Origin: Apostichopus japonicus
Lineage: Eukaryota > Echinodermata > Holothuroidea > Aspidochirotida > Stichopodidae
Length of the DNA stretch: 60,000 nucleotides
Direction: 5' to 3'
NCBI RefSeq assembly: GCF_037975245.1
Contig: NC_092576.1
Coordinates: 16,833,611-16,893,610 of the forward strand
Positions 48,537-59,638 of this stretch are shown piece after piece. The translations under genes were made by a program, and so were the position numbers. How positions within the stretch are numbered: the first letter of the stretch is position 1; every line of letters starts with the position of its first letter. The notes under the pieces were generated by a model. That model searched no databases. It was given only the letters and a program-made list of their open reading frames with translations, and had not been told where the DNA came from.

Positions 48537-48640
48537 GATTGCAATCTAGCATGATTGCAATCTAGCATGATTGCAATCTAGCATGATTGCAATCTAGCAT
48601 GATTGCAATCTAGCATGATTGCAATCTAGCATGATTGCAT
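48537..48640. repeat. 16-bp tandem repeat containing a palindrome
   Basis: The unit TAGCATGATTGCAATC starts at 48547, 48563, 48579, 48595, 48611 and 48627. Each holds the perfect 10-bp palindrome GATTGCAATC. A degenerate lead-in starts at about 48503. Confidence 0.95.
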
Positions 48641-48863
48641 TGGCATCAGAGCGGAAACATCTCTTCAACAGCTCTCGATTATTTACTTATTTTCTGTCTT
48701 CCGTGCATATTTCTGGCCTCATTCTGAGGCATTTAACATTATCCTGTGAAACAGGAGGATTTTATTACGAATTTGGCATAACATTGATATAATTTGTACA
48801 AGTTTTTTTTTCAAACGATACAAGTGCCAAGGCGCCACTTGGCGCCAGGCTTTATCTCAGAAA

Positions 48864-49949
48864 ATGAGTACCGGATCCGCGAAAATGCCGCCAAATAGTT
48901 TCGTGTTGAAAACCAACAGTGTGAAGCTTGTTGATGCCAATTTTAAATCTACGGACATTTTGAAGTCTTTGGCCAACGACATTGGAAAGAAAAATATTCT
49001 CGGGTGTGTCAAGACTCAAGGACAGTGGATCTTAACGGTAAAAAACAAAGAAGATGCAGACCTTATTCAAGAAACTGGATTAAAAATAGGGAATGAGGTA
49101 TGTGACATCATGGGAGTGACCAAGACCATAATAACCGTAAGTGTTTTTGGAGTCCCAATGTACATTACCGATGATGAAATCTCCGGAAAACTGGAAGAAT
49201 ACGGATGTAGACTAAGATCCCCATGGGTACGTAAATATTACGAAGTCTACCCCAACATAGAAAATGGTATCAGATACGTTAGACTCGAAATACCAAACAG
49301 TGTAAAGTCTCTACCGTACGCAATCACTATAGAGGGAACTCACTTAAGATTAAAGCACAATGGACAATCACGGATGTGTAATCTCTGCTTATCAGATGAT
49401 CACATAATGCGAGAGTGCCCACAATACACGTGTAGAGAGTGCGGTCAACAAGGGCATTCAAGGAACCGCTGCCCTGAAATCCTCTGTTACAAATGCAACA
49501 AGCTGGGCCACGCGAGTTACCATTGCGATGAAAAGGACGACACGGAAACAATGGATGAGGACACAGAAATCGAGAACCCAATTGACAAGCCAACGACTTA
49601 TGAGGACACAGAGAAACCAACGACTTATGAAGCACAGGAAAGTGAATCGAGACCTGCGAATACTGGGGTATTAACAAAAGATAAAGATGAGGAATGTATT
49701 AGTGACCTGAAAGAGAGAAGTCGGCAGTCTTCTAACCTGACTAAAGTTCAGCCGATAACGGAGAGCGAATTAAATCAACAAGTCGGCGCAAAGATAAAGC
49801 GAACCCTATCATCGAATGACGGAGCAGACTGGATAGTCGTAAAAAAGAATAGCACAAACCAGCAACAGAGGAAGAACATCCCCAGGCCCAACGTCACAAC
49901 CACCAGGCGATATCACACAAGGGAAAGGGAACGAACAGAACCAAAATAA
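48864..49949 (+). CDS. LINE ORF1: gag-like nucleic-acid-binding protein with three CCHC zinc knuckles
   Basis: 361 residues, ATG in a reasonable context (AAAATGAG) to TAA. The N-terminal half (about residues 20-160) looks like the RRM-like fold of LINE ORF1 proteins. Three CX2CX4HX4C knuckles follow: C-N-L-C...H-I-M-R-E-C, C-R-E-C-G-Q-Q-G-H...C and C-Y-K-C-N-K-L-G-H...C, at about residues 171-220. The C-terminal 140 residues are acidic, then Ser/Thr/Lys-rich and low-complexity, with a duplicated P-T-T-Y-E motif. Such proteins bind and chaperone the element's RNA. No frameshift is seen. Confidence 0.9.
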   Translation: MSTGSAKMPPNSFVLKTNSVKLVDANFKSTDILKSLANDIGKKNILGCVKTQGQWILTVKNKEDADLIQETGLKIGNEVCDIMGVTKTIITVSVFGVPMYITDDEISGKLEEYGCRLRSPWVRKYYEVYPNIENGIRYVRLEIPNSVKSLPYAITIEGTHLRLKHNGQSRMCNLCLSDDHIMRECPQYTCRECGQQGHSRNRCPEILCYKCNKLGHASYHCDEKDDTETMDEDTEIENPIDKPTTYEDTEKPTTYEAQESESRPANTGVLTKDKDEECISDLKERSRQSSNLTKVQPITESELNQQVGAKIKRTLSSNDGADWIVVKKNSTNQQQRKNIPRPNVTTTRRYHTRERERTEPK

Positions 49950-49978
49950 GATTTATATTCTCTTACTTACCAATTTTA

Positions 49979-50838
49979 ATGTTATCACTAATGGCGTCAC
50001 CTATACTCCACGATATTAACGGCCTCAGGGAAAATAATGTCTCGTGTAAGTACCATAACATAGACTCTTATAACGATCTGCCCCCTCATTACGGTATATC
50101 ACTGTACCACCACAACAGTCGTAGCCTAAACAATAAGTTTGACGATATCAACACTTTCATTTCAGTATTAAATAATGACTTTACGGTAATTGGATTCACA
50201 GAAAGCTGGTTCAATGATAATTTTTCTCCCCTCATAAAATTGGATAATTACAAACTTGTTGAAAAACATCGTAACAATAAACGGAGCGGTGGAGTCTGTC
50301 TATTTGTACATAAAGATATAAGCTTTATTTGTAGACCCGACCTATCAATTTTAATAAGTCTATAGAATCTCTCTTTATAGAGGCTACTAACATAAATTCA
50401 AAAGATAAATTTCTTATCGGCATAGTCTACAGACCACCTAATGGTTCTTTAGATGAGTTTAATGCTAATCTGGAAAATATTTTCAATATCATTTCGAATA
50501 AAAACTGTAAAACCTACATAATGGGAGATTATAATATTGATTTAACGAATGCAATCAAATCAACTACGTTTTTAAATATTCTCTATTCGAACGGATTCAT
50601 CCCTACAATAACTGTCCCAACTCGTATTAGTAGCATTACTACAAGCCTGATAGATAACATCATTGCAAATGATGACTCTACGATTACTTCAGGGGTTCTC
50701 ATCACTGATATGAGTTACCATTTTCCGATATTTCTAAAAGTGGTAGGGAAGAAAATCAGATCTAACAACACCATATATATACGTAATTACAATACTAACA
50801 ACATAAAGCGGTTTACTTCTGAAATATGGGACACGTAA
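49979..50838 (+). pseudogene. LINE ORF2 endonuclease domain, frameshifted and catalytically altered
   Basis: ATG at 49979, 29 bp after ORF1. The first frame runs to 50365 with N-S-R-S-L-N-N-K-F-D-D-I-N, T-E-S-W-F-N-D and G-G-V-C-L-F-V. Homology then continues in another frame from about 50350 (S-I-E-S-L-F-I-E, V-Y-R-P-P-N, M-G-D-Y-N-I-D) to a stop at 50836-50838. These are the APE-type endonuclease motifs of LINEs. The final S-D-H motif reads S-Y-H (about 50713-50721), a single GAC-to-TAC change at a catalytic Asp. Frameshifts plus this change mean the domain is dead. Confidence 0.85.
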
Positions 50839-52898
50839 TGGGATAATGTTTTAAACGAAAATGATGTCAATTCTGCTTTTTTAATTATCTCAGTTCAACT
50901 TATAATAATTGTTTTCCTATTCGCCAAATCAATCATAAACAGCGTCGTAGAAAGAAACACCCATGGATTACGAATGGTATTTTGACTTCCATTAAAAGGA
51001 AGCACAAACTTTACAGACGTCAGTTAAAGTCTCCTACAGTTATGTACAAGTCTATGTATACAACGTATCGTAATAAGCTTAATCAAGTAATCAGACTTTC
51101 GAAAAAGCTCTATTTTGACAATAAATTTAATGAGAGCAGAAATAACACAAACCATACATGGCGTACTATTAATGAAATGTTGCACAATAACCGTAAAGAA
51201 TCATCATATCCTGCTGTTTTCAAAGATGGTGACCAAGAAACCAGTGATGAAAATATCATTGCGAATAACTTCAACAATTTCTATGTAAATCTTGGACCAT
51301 CGCTTGCTAGTAAAATAAATAACAAAAGTAAATCACATAAAACCATCTATGATAACAATAGTCATTCAATATTCACATTCCCAGTCACTGAAGAAGAACT
51401 AATTAAAATTGCAACTTTCAACTTGAAACCCAATAAAGCAGCAGGACATGATGATTTCAAACCTGGTATTATAAAAAATGTTATTCCTTTTATTGCTAAG
51501 CCTTTGACCCATATATGTAATTTATCATTTAACACTGGCGTATTCCCAGATAAACTTAAAACGGCAAAGGTTATACCAATCTATAAAAAGGGAGATTTAA
51601 ATGTATATGAGAATTATCGACCGATTTCATTGCTTTCCTGTTTTTCTAAAATCATAGAACGACTTATGTTCAATCGCATATTTAATTTTCTTAACCAATA
51701 TAATATTCTCTGTAAAGAACAGTACGGCTTTCGACCCGAACATTCTACTGAACTGGCTTTGGCAGATGCACTTAACAGTTTACATACTAGTCTTAATAAT
51801 GGCAAAAATTGCATTGGTGTATTCCTTGACCTTTCGAAGGCGTTTGACACGATCGATCATACCATCCTTATCAATAAATTATTTTCATACGGCATTAGAG
51901 GAACTACTCTCAACTGGCTTGAAAGCTATATTTCGAACAGATATCAGTATACCTTGTATAAAAACTCTAGATCCGATATTGCTAAAATTCGTTGCGGCGT
52001 TCCACAGGGTTCAGTCTTAGGTCCTTTGTTATTTATTCTATATATTAACGATATTTGTCATGTCTCCAAACTAGCCAAAATCATTCTCTTTGCTGATGAC
52101 ACCAGTATTTTCTTCGAGAGCGACGACATAATCACATTATCTTCCAACGTGTCAAATGAATTAAATAAATTCTGTAATTGGTTTTCAGCAAACAAATTAT
52201 CACTAAATGTACAAAAAAGTAATTACATTGTCTTTAATACTCGTAATACACTTATTTGGAATAAAGATATATGTATGGATGGGAAAATAATTAAGCAAGT
52301 TTATACTACTAAGTTTTTAGGTGTAAATATTGATTGTAAACTTAGCTGGCGCAACCATATTTCAACTATTTGCAGTATAATTGCACGGAATGTTGGCATA
52401 TTAGCTAAGTTGAAATATTATCTATCGGAAAATATACTCAGAACACTATACCAGACCCTGGTTGTCCCGCATCTCACTTATTGTTCCATTATTTGGTCTG
52501 GCACATACAACACCAACCTTAACAATCTTATAATACTCCAAAAGGCAGCCATTCGCCACATAACACACTCAGCCCCACGTGAGCACACCAGTCCCCTATT
52601 TAAGAAACTCAACTTACTCATTAAAGTTAAGCTTGCATTATTTGCCTACAAGACCTGGAATGGATTACTACCAGCTGCCTTTGACAATTTTTTAACCAGT
52701 AACAGAGATGTACATAATCATAACACTAGGCATGCTAATCATGCCCACTATAATCTCTACAATACCACCATTGGAACTTTACGCGTACAAAAGCGTGCAA
52801 CAAAAACATGGAATCTTCTAATGAACGATTTAAAGAGTAAAAAGTCAGTCACATCCTTTAAGAAGTGGTTTTGTAAGGAAATAATAGCTAGTTACTGA
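50839..52898 (+). CDS. LINE ORF2 reverse transcriptase
   Basis: The open frame of 638 codons from 50982 has no ATG at its start because it is the continuation of a broken ORF2. Coding similarity extends upstream in frame ([10 protein letters not shown] near 50950-50970), and another frame change lies at about 50870-50890. RT motifs in order: [21 protein letters not shown] (first catalytic Asp at residue 283), [18 protein letters not shown] (residues 370-373), then T-K-F-L-G-V (thumb), ending in the Trp/Lys-rich C-terminus common to Jockey/CR1 RTs. The RT itself appears intact. Confidence 0.88.
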
Positions 52899-52984
52899 CT
52901 AAAACTAAATTATACCTGTATGTAATTACTATATATATATATATTGAACATTTAATTTGTACTTATATCTATGTATGTATTCTT

Positions 52985-53168
<184 letters not shown>

Positions 53169-53197
53169 TTTTCTTTTCTTTTCTTTTCTTTCTTCAG

Positions 53198-53247
53198 GGA
53201 GTCTTCCACATTGTTAAGCTTTTAAGCTTTATGGAAGACTTCCCTCC
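53198..53247. repeat. Imperfect inverted repeat (hairpin)
   Basis: GGGAGTCTTCCACATTGTTA and its near complement ending TGGAAGACTTCCC flank an AAGCTTTTAAGCTT core. A pyrimidine-rich TTTTCTTTTCTTTTC tract precedes it at 53166-53192. Confidence 0.7.
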
Positions 53248-53249
53248 AC

Positions 53250-54839
53250 TTTGTACTTTTGTGGCAAACAAATTAATACGGTATAAATCGCAGCATCTTT
53301 AACAACGTTAGGTTCAGTCGACATGATTAACGTTGTCATGCACATAATGCTCCAATAGTACGGGATTGTTGAAGACGGTGGGTGAGGAGGGTGCGGGGGT
53401 GAGGGAGGTACACTGTTCTAAAGGGTTATTGAGCACAGGGGCCAATTCTATCGCAATCGGGGTACGCGGAAATATCCCAGGAAGGGGATTGGTTGTGTCC
53501 ATGAGTTACACATAGAAGATGATATCCCAAAACGAATTAATATGCAAATTGCAGCATTTCATTTGTGTTTTCTTCCCAAGGAAAGCTTGATATGGAGTAC
53601 TTTGCAAGAAAAGCAGCCCAAGATGGAACCTTGGCTTCACAGGCGGCAGGAGAGGGTTTCATCGGGGGGGGGGGGGAGGGGCCGGGGTACCACCAAACGC
53701 CCTGACGAAATTCCAGTATTTTCAAATTTTTCGACATAACGACATTGTTTAGTACCTTGCTATTGTTCTAAATTTTGCAACAAAACTGCCATTTCTAGTT
53801 TCAGTTTCTGAAGAAAAATAACAAAAAAAAGTTACAAAAATATAATAAAAAACATTAAATTGTTTCACGTTCTTTCATAAATCATATATGGAGGGGAGCC
53901 CCCCCCCCCCACCACCACCCGTTTCTTAGTCTTCTGCTCAACCCTATGAGCTAACGGAAAACACTGAAACATCATCCAATTTAAATTAATCTTGGATAGA
54001 TGGGATAAAAAAATTACTCGTTGCAATGAAAGCAGAAAGCAATGCGTCTCCTTTAAATTCGTTCTAAGTGATCAGATAATGCGAGATTCTTTACAGATCT
54101 GGCGAACAATAGTCTTACCCTAGGATTTCAGTATTGATTCTTTCAAGGCACGAAGGATTTTAAACAAGGGATGCTCCATTTATTAAGGAGTAAATCTCAA
54201 GTGAAATGTTTTTCTCTATCACAAATTATTGGCTTCCGATTACATCATTTGTTATCATAATATAAATACAAAAGCATTCCTTCTTAGGTATACGTTTTTA
54301 TTCTTAAGCTCGACATTTGACGAAATTTAACAACAACAGAATATCCATTTTCGAAAACCAAAAGTCCAACAGCACGCAAGGTAGATCGCCCCTCCACCTT
54401 CAACCATTATCGAGATGCAGGGATGGTGGTAGGGGCGATAACACCCTTTTTCTTTTACTTTTTATAACTATTCCTCTCTCAGTCAATATCATTCCGAATA
54501 AATAACTAAAATAAATGAAGAGCATAAAAGCCCATCCATCTTTCTCTGCGCACGAAGACTCACCATAGTTTATTGTATTGCTTACCTCTTTAATGCTTGT
54601 TGCTCTCAGATATTCTGTATTATTGTCACTCCATAAACGTCTTTGTTCATTACACTGTTTGTACTTTTCGTTTGAACTAAAGCCTCATTACTGAAGAAGG
54701 TTCCAGGGGGACCGATACAATTCAATACATATTTTAAAATAATCGGTATTCATTCTTTGTCAACTATGAGTACTTTCTCACTTTGTTTGGAAATAACATA
54801 CGTTAAATAAATTAAGTAAGATAAACACACCAGAAAACT
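53250..54839. other. Intergenic, no recognised gene
   Basis: Contains a 13-base G run (53664-53676) and a 12-base C run (53899-53910) about 220 bp apart, and a degenerate hammerhead-like CTGAAGAAGG...GGGACCGATACAA motif at 54691-54720. No coding evidence. Confidence 0.4.
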
Positions 54840-54890
54840 TCAATTTGATGACCGGTTTCGTACCTCACGGACTCATCAGACGAAGGCAGG
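54840..54890 (-). ncRNA. Hammerhead ribozyme motif
   Basis: On the minus strand: CTGATGA (54873-54879), stem II GTCC-GTGA-GGTAC (54860-54872; one extra U relative to a perfect GUCC/GGAC stem), GAAA (54856-54859), then CCGGTC ending in a GUC cleavage triplet (54850-54852). All invariant core bases of the hammerhead are present. Stem III is only CC/GG, as in minimal or dimer-acting retroelement hammerheads. The potential stem I (…CTTCGT with ATCAAA…) has only a few pairs. It lies directly downstream of a tRNA-like promoter on the same strand. Confidence 0.65.
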
Positions 54891-54956
54891 AATCGAAATC
54901 GGACATTCATTTGACATGTCTAAGTCCGTACCACTGAGCCACAGTGACTCATCCGG
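54889..54956 (-). ncRNA. tRNA-like promoter/SINE head upstream of the hammerhead
   Basis: On the minus strand an A-box-like TGGCTCAGTGG (54931-54941) and a B-box-like GATTTCGATTCC (54889-54900) are spaced as in a tRNA gene, with a self-complementary GACAT...ATGTC arm between them. It is not a good cloverleaf. The hammerhead core begins within about 10 bases of the B box. Confidence 0.5.
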
Positions 54957-55851
54957 TGGAATACGTATTGTAGCTTTTTTATAACTGTCAATGAGAGCGT
55001 ATGGTACACGTTCTACCATTTTAAAGAGTGCACACTGGTGAATTGGAATCTGACAGTGTACACATAATTAACAAGTCAGAAATATCCCCAATCATTTATT
55101 TCGTTCTAACTTTATTAGTTCCTTAAACAACTTCAAATCAATCGTAGAAGGCTCCTGCGATCAAAGAGATGGTTGGCGTTACAATGGGTTTTCAGGTAAG
55201 AAACTTGTGAAATATTGAATAAATGAATGAATTTCCAATGGTTAAGAAACCTCTTCTGTTTTGGTGGCTGTAAAATGTCTCCACGGAGTGAAGGTATAAC
55301 AATAGTCATAAGACCAATATTTTTAGCATCTACCTGGATCGATTGATCTCCTGTTATTTCTGTTACTTCCTTACTAGACTTTACCTATATAGGGCAAACG
55401 TGGTTTCAACCAAACTAATCTTACACTACACATACTTTTGTAGAAAGTAAATCTGCCATGTATATAATTTAATACAATTACACATAACACGGACATTTTG
55501 CTACATGAGTGCGGGGTGCTTTTGTGGAGGATTGTCTTAGCGATCACTACTAGCACCGACGGTCTGCTCTTAATACGGACTTTCAACACTATTTCCCATG
55601 GTTTCTGTTTCAGACTTTACGTTGTTAGACCTGAAGGCTCTTTGTTTTCCTTTCACATGACGTCCGATTAACCTTACAGCACGTGTGACCAATCATGATT
55701 CACTGGACAAACTAATAACGCGTTATCAAACAGCAACTGAGCTGTGCTGTATAGTCACGAACCTATAACTTCAAATCGAAACTTAATGGGAGGAGAGACA
55801 TTTTCGTGCAGAAATATTTATATCCTGTCCGATCCCGCGATGGGATCATTC
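54957..55851. other. Intergenic, no recognised gene
   Basis: Ordinary AT-rich sequence; no paired splice sites with a recognisable product were found. Confidence 0.4.
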
Positions 55852-56840
55852 CGGCCGTATGGAAAGCCGTTTTAACATTTAATAAGGAATTTCAGATATC
55901 TCGAAATAATTTCAGATATCTCAAATTAAATTACAGATATCTCCAATTTATTTAAGATATCTACAAATAATTGCAGATATCTTAAAATCAATTTCAGATA
56001 TCTCGAAATACCAGGGAATTTCAGATATCTGAAATTGAACTCGAGATATCTCGAATTCAATTTCGGATATCTCGAATTCAATTTCAGATATCTGAAATAG
56101 AATTTTGGATATCTCGAATTCAATTTCAGATATCTCGAATTCAATTTCAGATATCTCGAATTCAATTTCAGATATCTGAAATAAAATTTCAGATATCTCG
56201 AATTCATTTTCAGATATCTCGAATTCAATTTCAGATATCTCGAATTCAATTTCAGATATCTGAAATAGAATTTTAGATATCTCGAATTCAATTTCAGATA
56301 TCTCGAATTCAATTACAGATATCTGAAATTTCCCGATTAAATGTTAAAATGGCTTTCCATACGTGCCATTTTAACATTTAATCGGAAATTTATGCATATG
56401 CATTTCAGATATCTCGAATTCAATTGCAGATATCTCGAATTCAATTTCAGATATCTCGAATTAGAATTGCAGATATCTTGAATTCAATTTCAGATATCTC
56501 GAATTCAATTTCAGATATCTCGAATTCAATTTAAGATATCTGAAATAGAATTTCAGATATCTCGAATTCAATTTCGGATATCTCGAATTCAATTTCAGAT
56601 ATCTCAAATTGAATTTCAGATATCTGAATTAGAATTTCAGATATCTCGAAATCTATTTTAGATATCTCGATTTCAATTTCAGATATCTCGAATTCAATTT
56701 CAGATATCTGAATTAGAATTTCAGATATCTCGAAATCTATTTAAGATATCTCGAATTCAATTTCAGATATCTGAAATAAGAAACAATTTCAGATATCTAA
56801 AATTCCCGATTAAATGTTAAAATGGCTTTCCATACGGCCG
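55852..56840. mobile_element. Dimeric inverted-repeat element filled with a 21-bp palindromic array
   Basis: The outer ends are inverted copies over about 49 bp: CGGCCGTATGGAAAGCC, TTTTAACATTTAAT, then GATATC. The same terminal sequence occurs in the middle (about 56335-56385) as a back-to-back junction, so two array-bearing units are joined head to tail with one truncated terminus. The interior is a tandem array of a 21-bp unit (CAGATATCTCGAATTCAATTT) with variants. Each unit contains the palindromes AGATATCT and GAATTC. No target duplication was resolved and no protein is encoded; N-S-R-Y-L-K repeats on the minus strand are translation of the array. Confidence 0.8.
55893..56805. repeat. 21-bp palindrome-rich tandem array
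   Basis: Several dozen AGATATCT boxes at 20-22-bp spacing, alternating with GAATTC or GAAATAGAATT linkers, interrupted at 56335-56400 by the internal terminal-repeat junction. Some units are complete palindromes (TTTCAGATATCTGAAA). Confidence 0.95.
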
Positions 56841-57399
56841 ATAGTCAGAGGGGAAACAATCTGCTATAAATTTAAAAGAATGTTTTTATTTGGTGGTGGA
56901 AACAGATATTCAAGATGGGAGTTCCTGTTGAGTTGCTTGAATGTTTACTTAAACTTGATTTTAACAGCCATACCACTAAATGAAAAAAGAACAGACTAGA
57001 TTGGGAAGGGTGTGGTGGGGCTAGCTGCTAGCGAGAGTGCCTTCTAAGAAGTAAATGAGGAGAACTGAGGTTTGTTAGGACAGTAGTGAAAGTTGGTAAT
57101 AGTATAGCTTAGAAGGAGGTTTTTAATATAGAGGATTTTAGTTAAGTATTTATTTTAGAGTATGCTATGCCAATTACAGTATATTTTAGAAAAGTAAATA
57201 GTTTGGTAGAGTTTGCGGATTTTAAAGCGAGCGAGCGACTGTGAATTAAAAATTGCCAGCAATCAGCTGCGTTGTTGTCGCCACCTGTTGCACCAATTCT
57301 CTAAGTAGATAATGGCTTTATGGATATGTTTTACTCTTTGGAATAGTTTTGAGCAACATATAGGGGATCCTGTCACATCAAGAAGAGGAAGTATTTTTC
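56841..57399. other. Intergenic, no recognised gene
   Basis: Nothing recognised. Confidence 0.4.
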
Positions 57400-58410
57400 T
57401 AAGGGCAGTTTTCCAGTCCTGTAGGGTTATGGGGCTATTTAGGGGCAGTCAAAGCTGAGATTATCAGAAGGATTTGGGATGAATTTGCGGTTTGAGATGA
57501 TGATACTGCGATCGATCTCATGTTTAAACTTATCGTCAAAGTAAATGGGCTCGTGAGGTTTGAATGTATAATTGAATGGATTTTTAGAAGTTTAATTTTG
57601 GTCTTTAATATTAATATGGATCTTGCCGATTTTGTTTTGATTCCCTAAGTTTGGGTTAGCATTAGGATTAATGATTCTCTTGATTTTATTTCAGAAGGTC
57701 CTGGTGTTCCTCATCGGTGATATGGTTACATTGATTTCTGATTTATTTATTCCTATCAGCGGTGATAAGCTTATTAATTTCATTTTTAGTCTTATTGATG
57801 TTTGTTTCAGTATGTGAGTCATGAGTACGCATATGAAATATGCTGAGCGTTATATTGCTTGATAAGATTAATAATTTATTTGGTTTTTTATTAGGTTCAT
57901 GAATCTTAAAGGAGGAGTGTTTGTGGCAGGTTTGAACACATTTTTTTGGTAATTTAATAGGTGTACCTGTCAATGTAATCTAAGGTTTCTCCATGAGAGG
58001 AGTTATGTTCCCAAGAGTGATGCCCCCCTCCCTGTTTGCATTCTACAGATCAAAATTGCCTGGTTTAGGGTTTTATTTCAGTTGGTTTCGAAGATAAAAG
58101 GGTAGTAATCCCTAATAAGATCGTCTTTAATATTATAGATAGAGTAGATTTTGGAGCCATGTGATCAGAGCAAACAATGATGTCAAGGTGTTTTTTTTGG
58201 GAAAATCTGATAGTCTTAGGTATGTACATGGGTGTTATCATCTATTTTTTCTTATTCGGAGAAATGATATCAGGGGTGCGCTGGTAATTTCTTTGTAGAT
58301 TACCACTTAAAACTGACATTTCTTGGAACTGAGTGCATTTACATATTGTAGATCAGTACATACTAAGTGGAATCATCGGCTCTCTACCAGAAGAAAATGG
58401 AGGGTGAAGG
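57400..58410 (-). pseudogene. Decayed LINE endonuclease-region fragment
   Basis: On the minus strand, starting near 58200, H-L-D-I-I-V-C-S-D-H-M-A-P-K and, in a neighbouring frame, S-I-Y-N-I-K-D-D-L-I-R-D-Y-Y-P-F-I-F-E-T-N resemble the C-terminal part of a LINE endonuclease (T-L-D-L-I, D-D-L-x-S-D-H-x-P-I). Further down, 57973-57743 and about 57660-57440 are open stretches rich in Asn/Lys/Ile with stops between, as in an endonuclease-RT linker. No RT motif follows. The assignment is tentative. Confidence 0.35.
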
Positions 58411-58429
58411 ATTTGGGGGGGGGGGGGGT

Positions 58430-59125
58430 ATTGGACATAAGTTTTTTTACGGTGAGACAGACGTAATGAGATATTGACACATGAGTTGGCAGAGACAACA
58501 ACAGTTCACCAAGTCTTCTTTGATTTGGCAGCTTTCAGTTTGGTCATTCTGCATTCCATGTGATATTTCTCTTCAGTAGACTAATGTAGCAATATATTGT
58601 ATAAACAAATATTTCATGATATTTACAAAGGAATATTTTGAAGGAAAGCAAACAATATTTCATGTTCTATAAAATAGAAAGATTATAGTATTGCTGGAAA
58701 ATCATAAATGAGATACCTTTTTACATCTCAATGTACGTTTTGATTAATCTCCAAGAATGTGACCCAAATATAGCAAGTAGACTATAAAGTAATTTGCATA
58801 ATCTACGTTGAACGGCGGTGAAGTAAACAAGGTTGTTCTTAATGAAAATCTTCCTGCTGAAGTAATCATTACTCATTTTCTAACATGTTTCATTAATTTT
58901 CTATCCGATAAACATATGAAGTGTTACCTATATATAATTTAAATGTGTATTACATATATTAGGTCTTGGTCAAATATTCTACTTGATTCATTGTGCGGTG
59001 TTACTTCTTTGTTCAAATACACAGTACATCAAAAAGCTACATTGTTGGCACTTTCATTTTTAATTACATGATAAAATAAATGTTTAAATAAATGTTATCA
59101 ATAAATGTTTATTTTAAAACATATT
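58430..59125. other. Intergenic, no recognised gene
   Basis: AT-rich spacer following a 14-base G run at 58415-58428; no coding evidence. Confidence 0.4.
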
Positions 59126-59135
59126 GTCTACACAG

Positions 59136-59599
59136 CAAGGTATTCCTAACTTTATCCCCCCCCCCCCTCCCTCCCTCACGATCTGAGTCATTATAAATCT
59201 ATAATACGCATAACAGTGCTTCGTTAAATATCAAGTTCATAGTGTATTGTAATGGGGAAAAAAAAACAAGAGATGAACAAATATTTTTGGGGAAATTTCA
59301 AGATCAGATCCCGAATTGTATCATGCATCGATCACCCATCACACACGATGAGACGATCTTTTTTCTTCACAAGGCTTTTGATCTTCGAAGCTGTCTTGGA
59401 GAGGGCCACCCAAATGGCGTGCCCGCAGCTTTGTTTTTATGACGACCAACTTTTGTACATTTACTAAATTAAATGATATATCAGATTTTTGTTCAACAGA
59501 AAGTACTCTAGTTTTGACTTTCAGAAGCGTCTCACGAACCCGTTGGGATGAACTCACGCAACCCCTGGAGGTTTATGCACCCCAGTTAGGGAACCCCTG
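59136..59599. mobile_element. Small hAT-type element, 464 bp
   Basis: The left end CAAGGTATTCCTAACTTT matches the reverse complement of the right end (CAGGGGTTCCCTAACTGG) at most positions, the CAGGGGTTCCC-type terminus of hAT/Charlie elements. The 3' flank GTCTACAG (59600-59607) matches the 5' flank GTCTACACAG (59126-59135) apart from an extra AC, giving a probable 8-bp duplication. A 12-base C run lies at 59156-59167. Overlapping open frames inside encode no transposase I recognise. Confidence 0.65.
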
Positions 59600-59638
59600 G
59601 TCTACAGCTTACTTGCCTTTACCATGGTGATTAAATGC

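Larger units (their letters stand above)
48641..52960 (+). mobile_element. CR1/Jockey-type LINE (non-LTR retrotransposon), nearly full-length but inactive
   Basis: Two-ORF layout: ORF1 with zinc knuckles, a 29-bp gap, then ORF2 with an apurinic-type endonuclease followed by a reverse transcriptase. The 5' boundary is not defined (a 5' UTR probably lies between the 16-bp array and 48864). The 3' end runs into an AT-dinucleotide tract rather than a poly(A) tail, as in several CR1/L2/Jockey-related groups. ORF1 is intact while ORF2 has at least three frame breaks, so the copy cannot move by itself. Confidence 0.85.

Noticed and set aside
49327-49677. 116-residue minus-strand frame
   Set aside because: Shadow of LINE ORF1, which has clear zinc-knuckle coding on the plus strand.
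55926-56312. 128-residue frame of N-S-R-Y-L-K repeats
   Set aside because: Direct translation of the 21-bp palindromic array; no start context, splice sites or amino-acid-level conservation apart from the DNA repeat.
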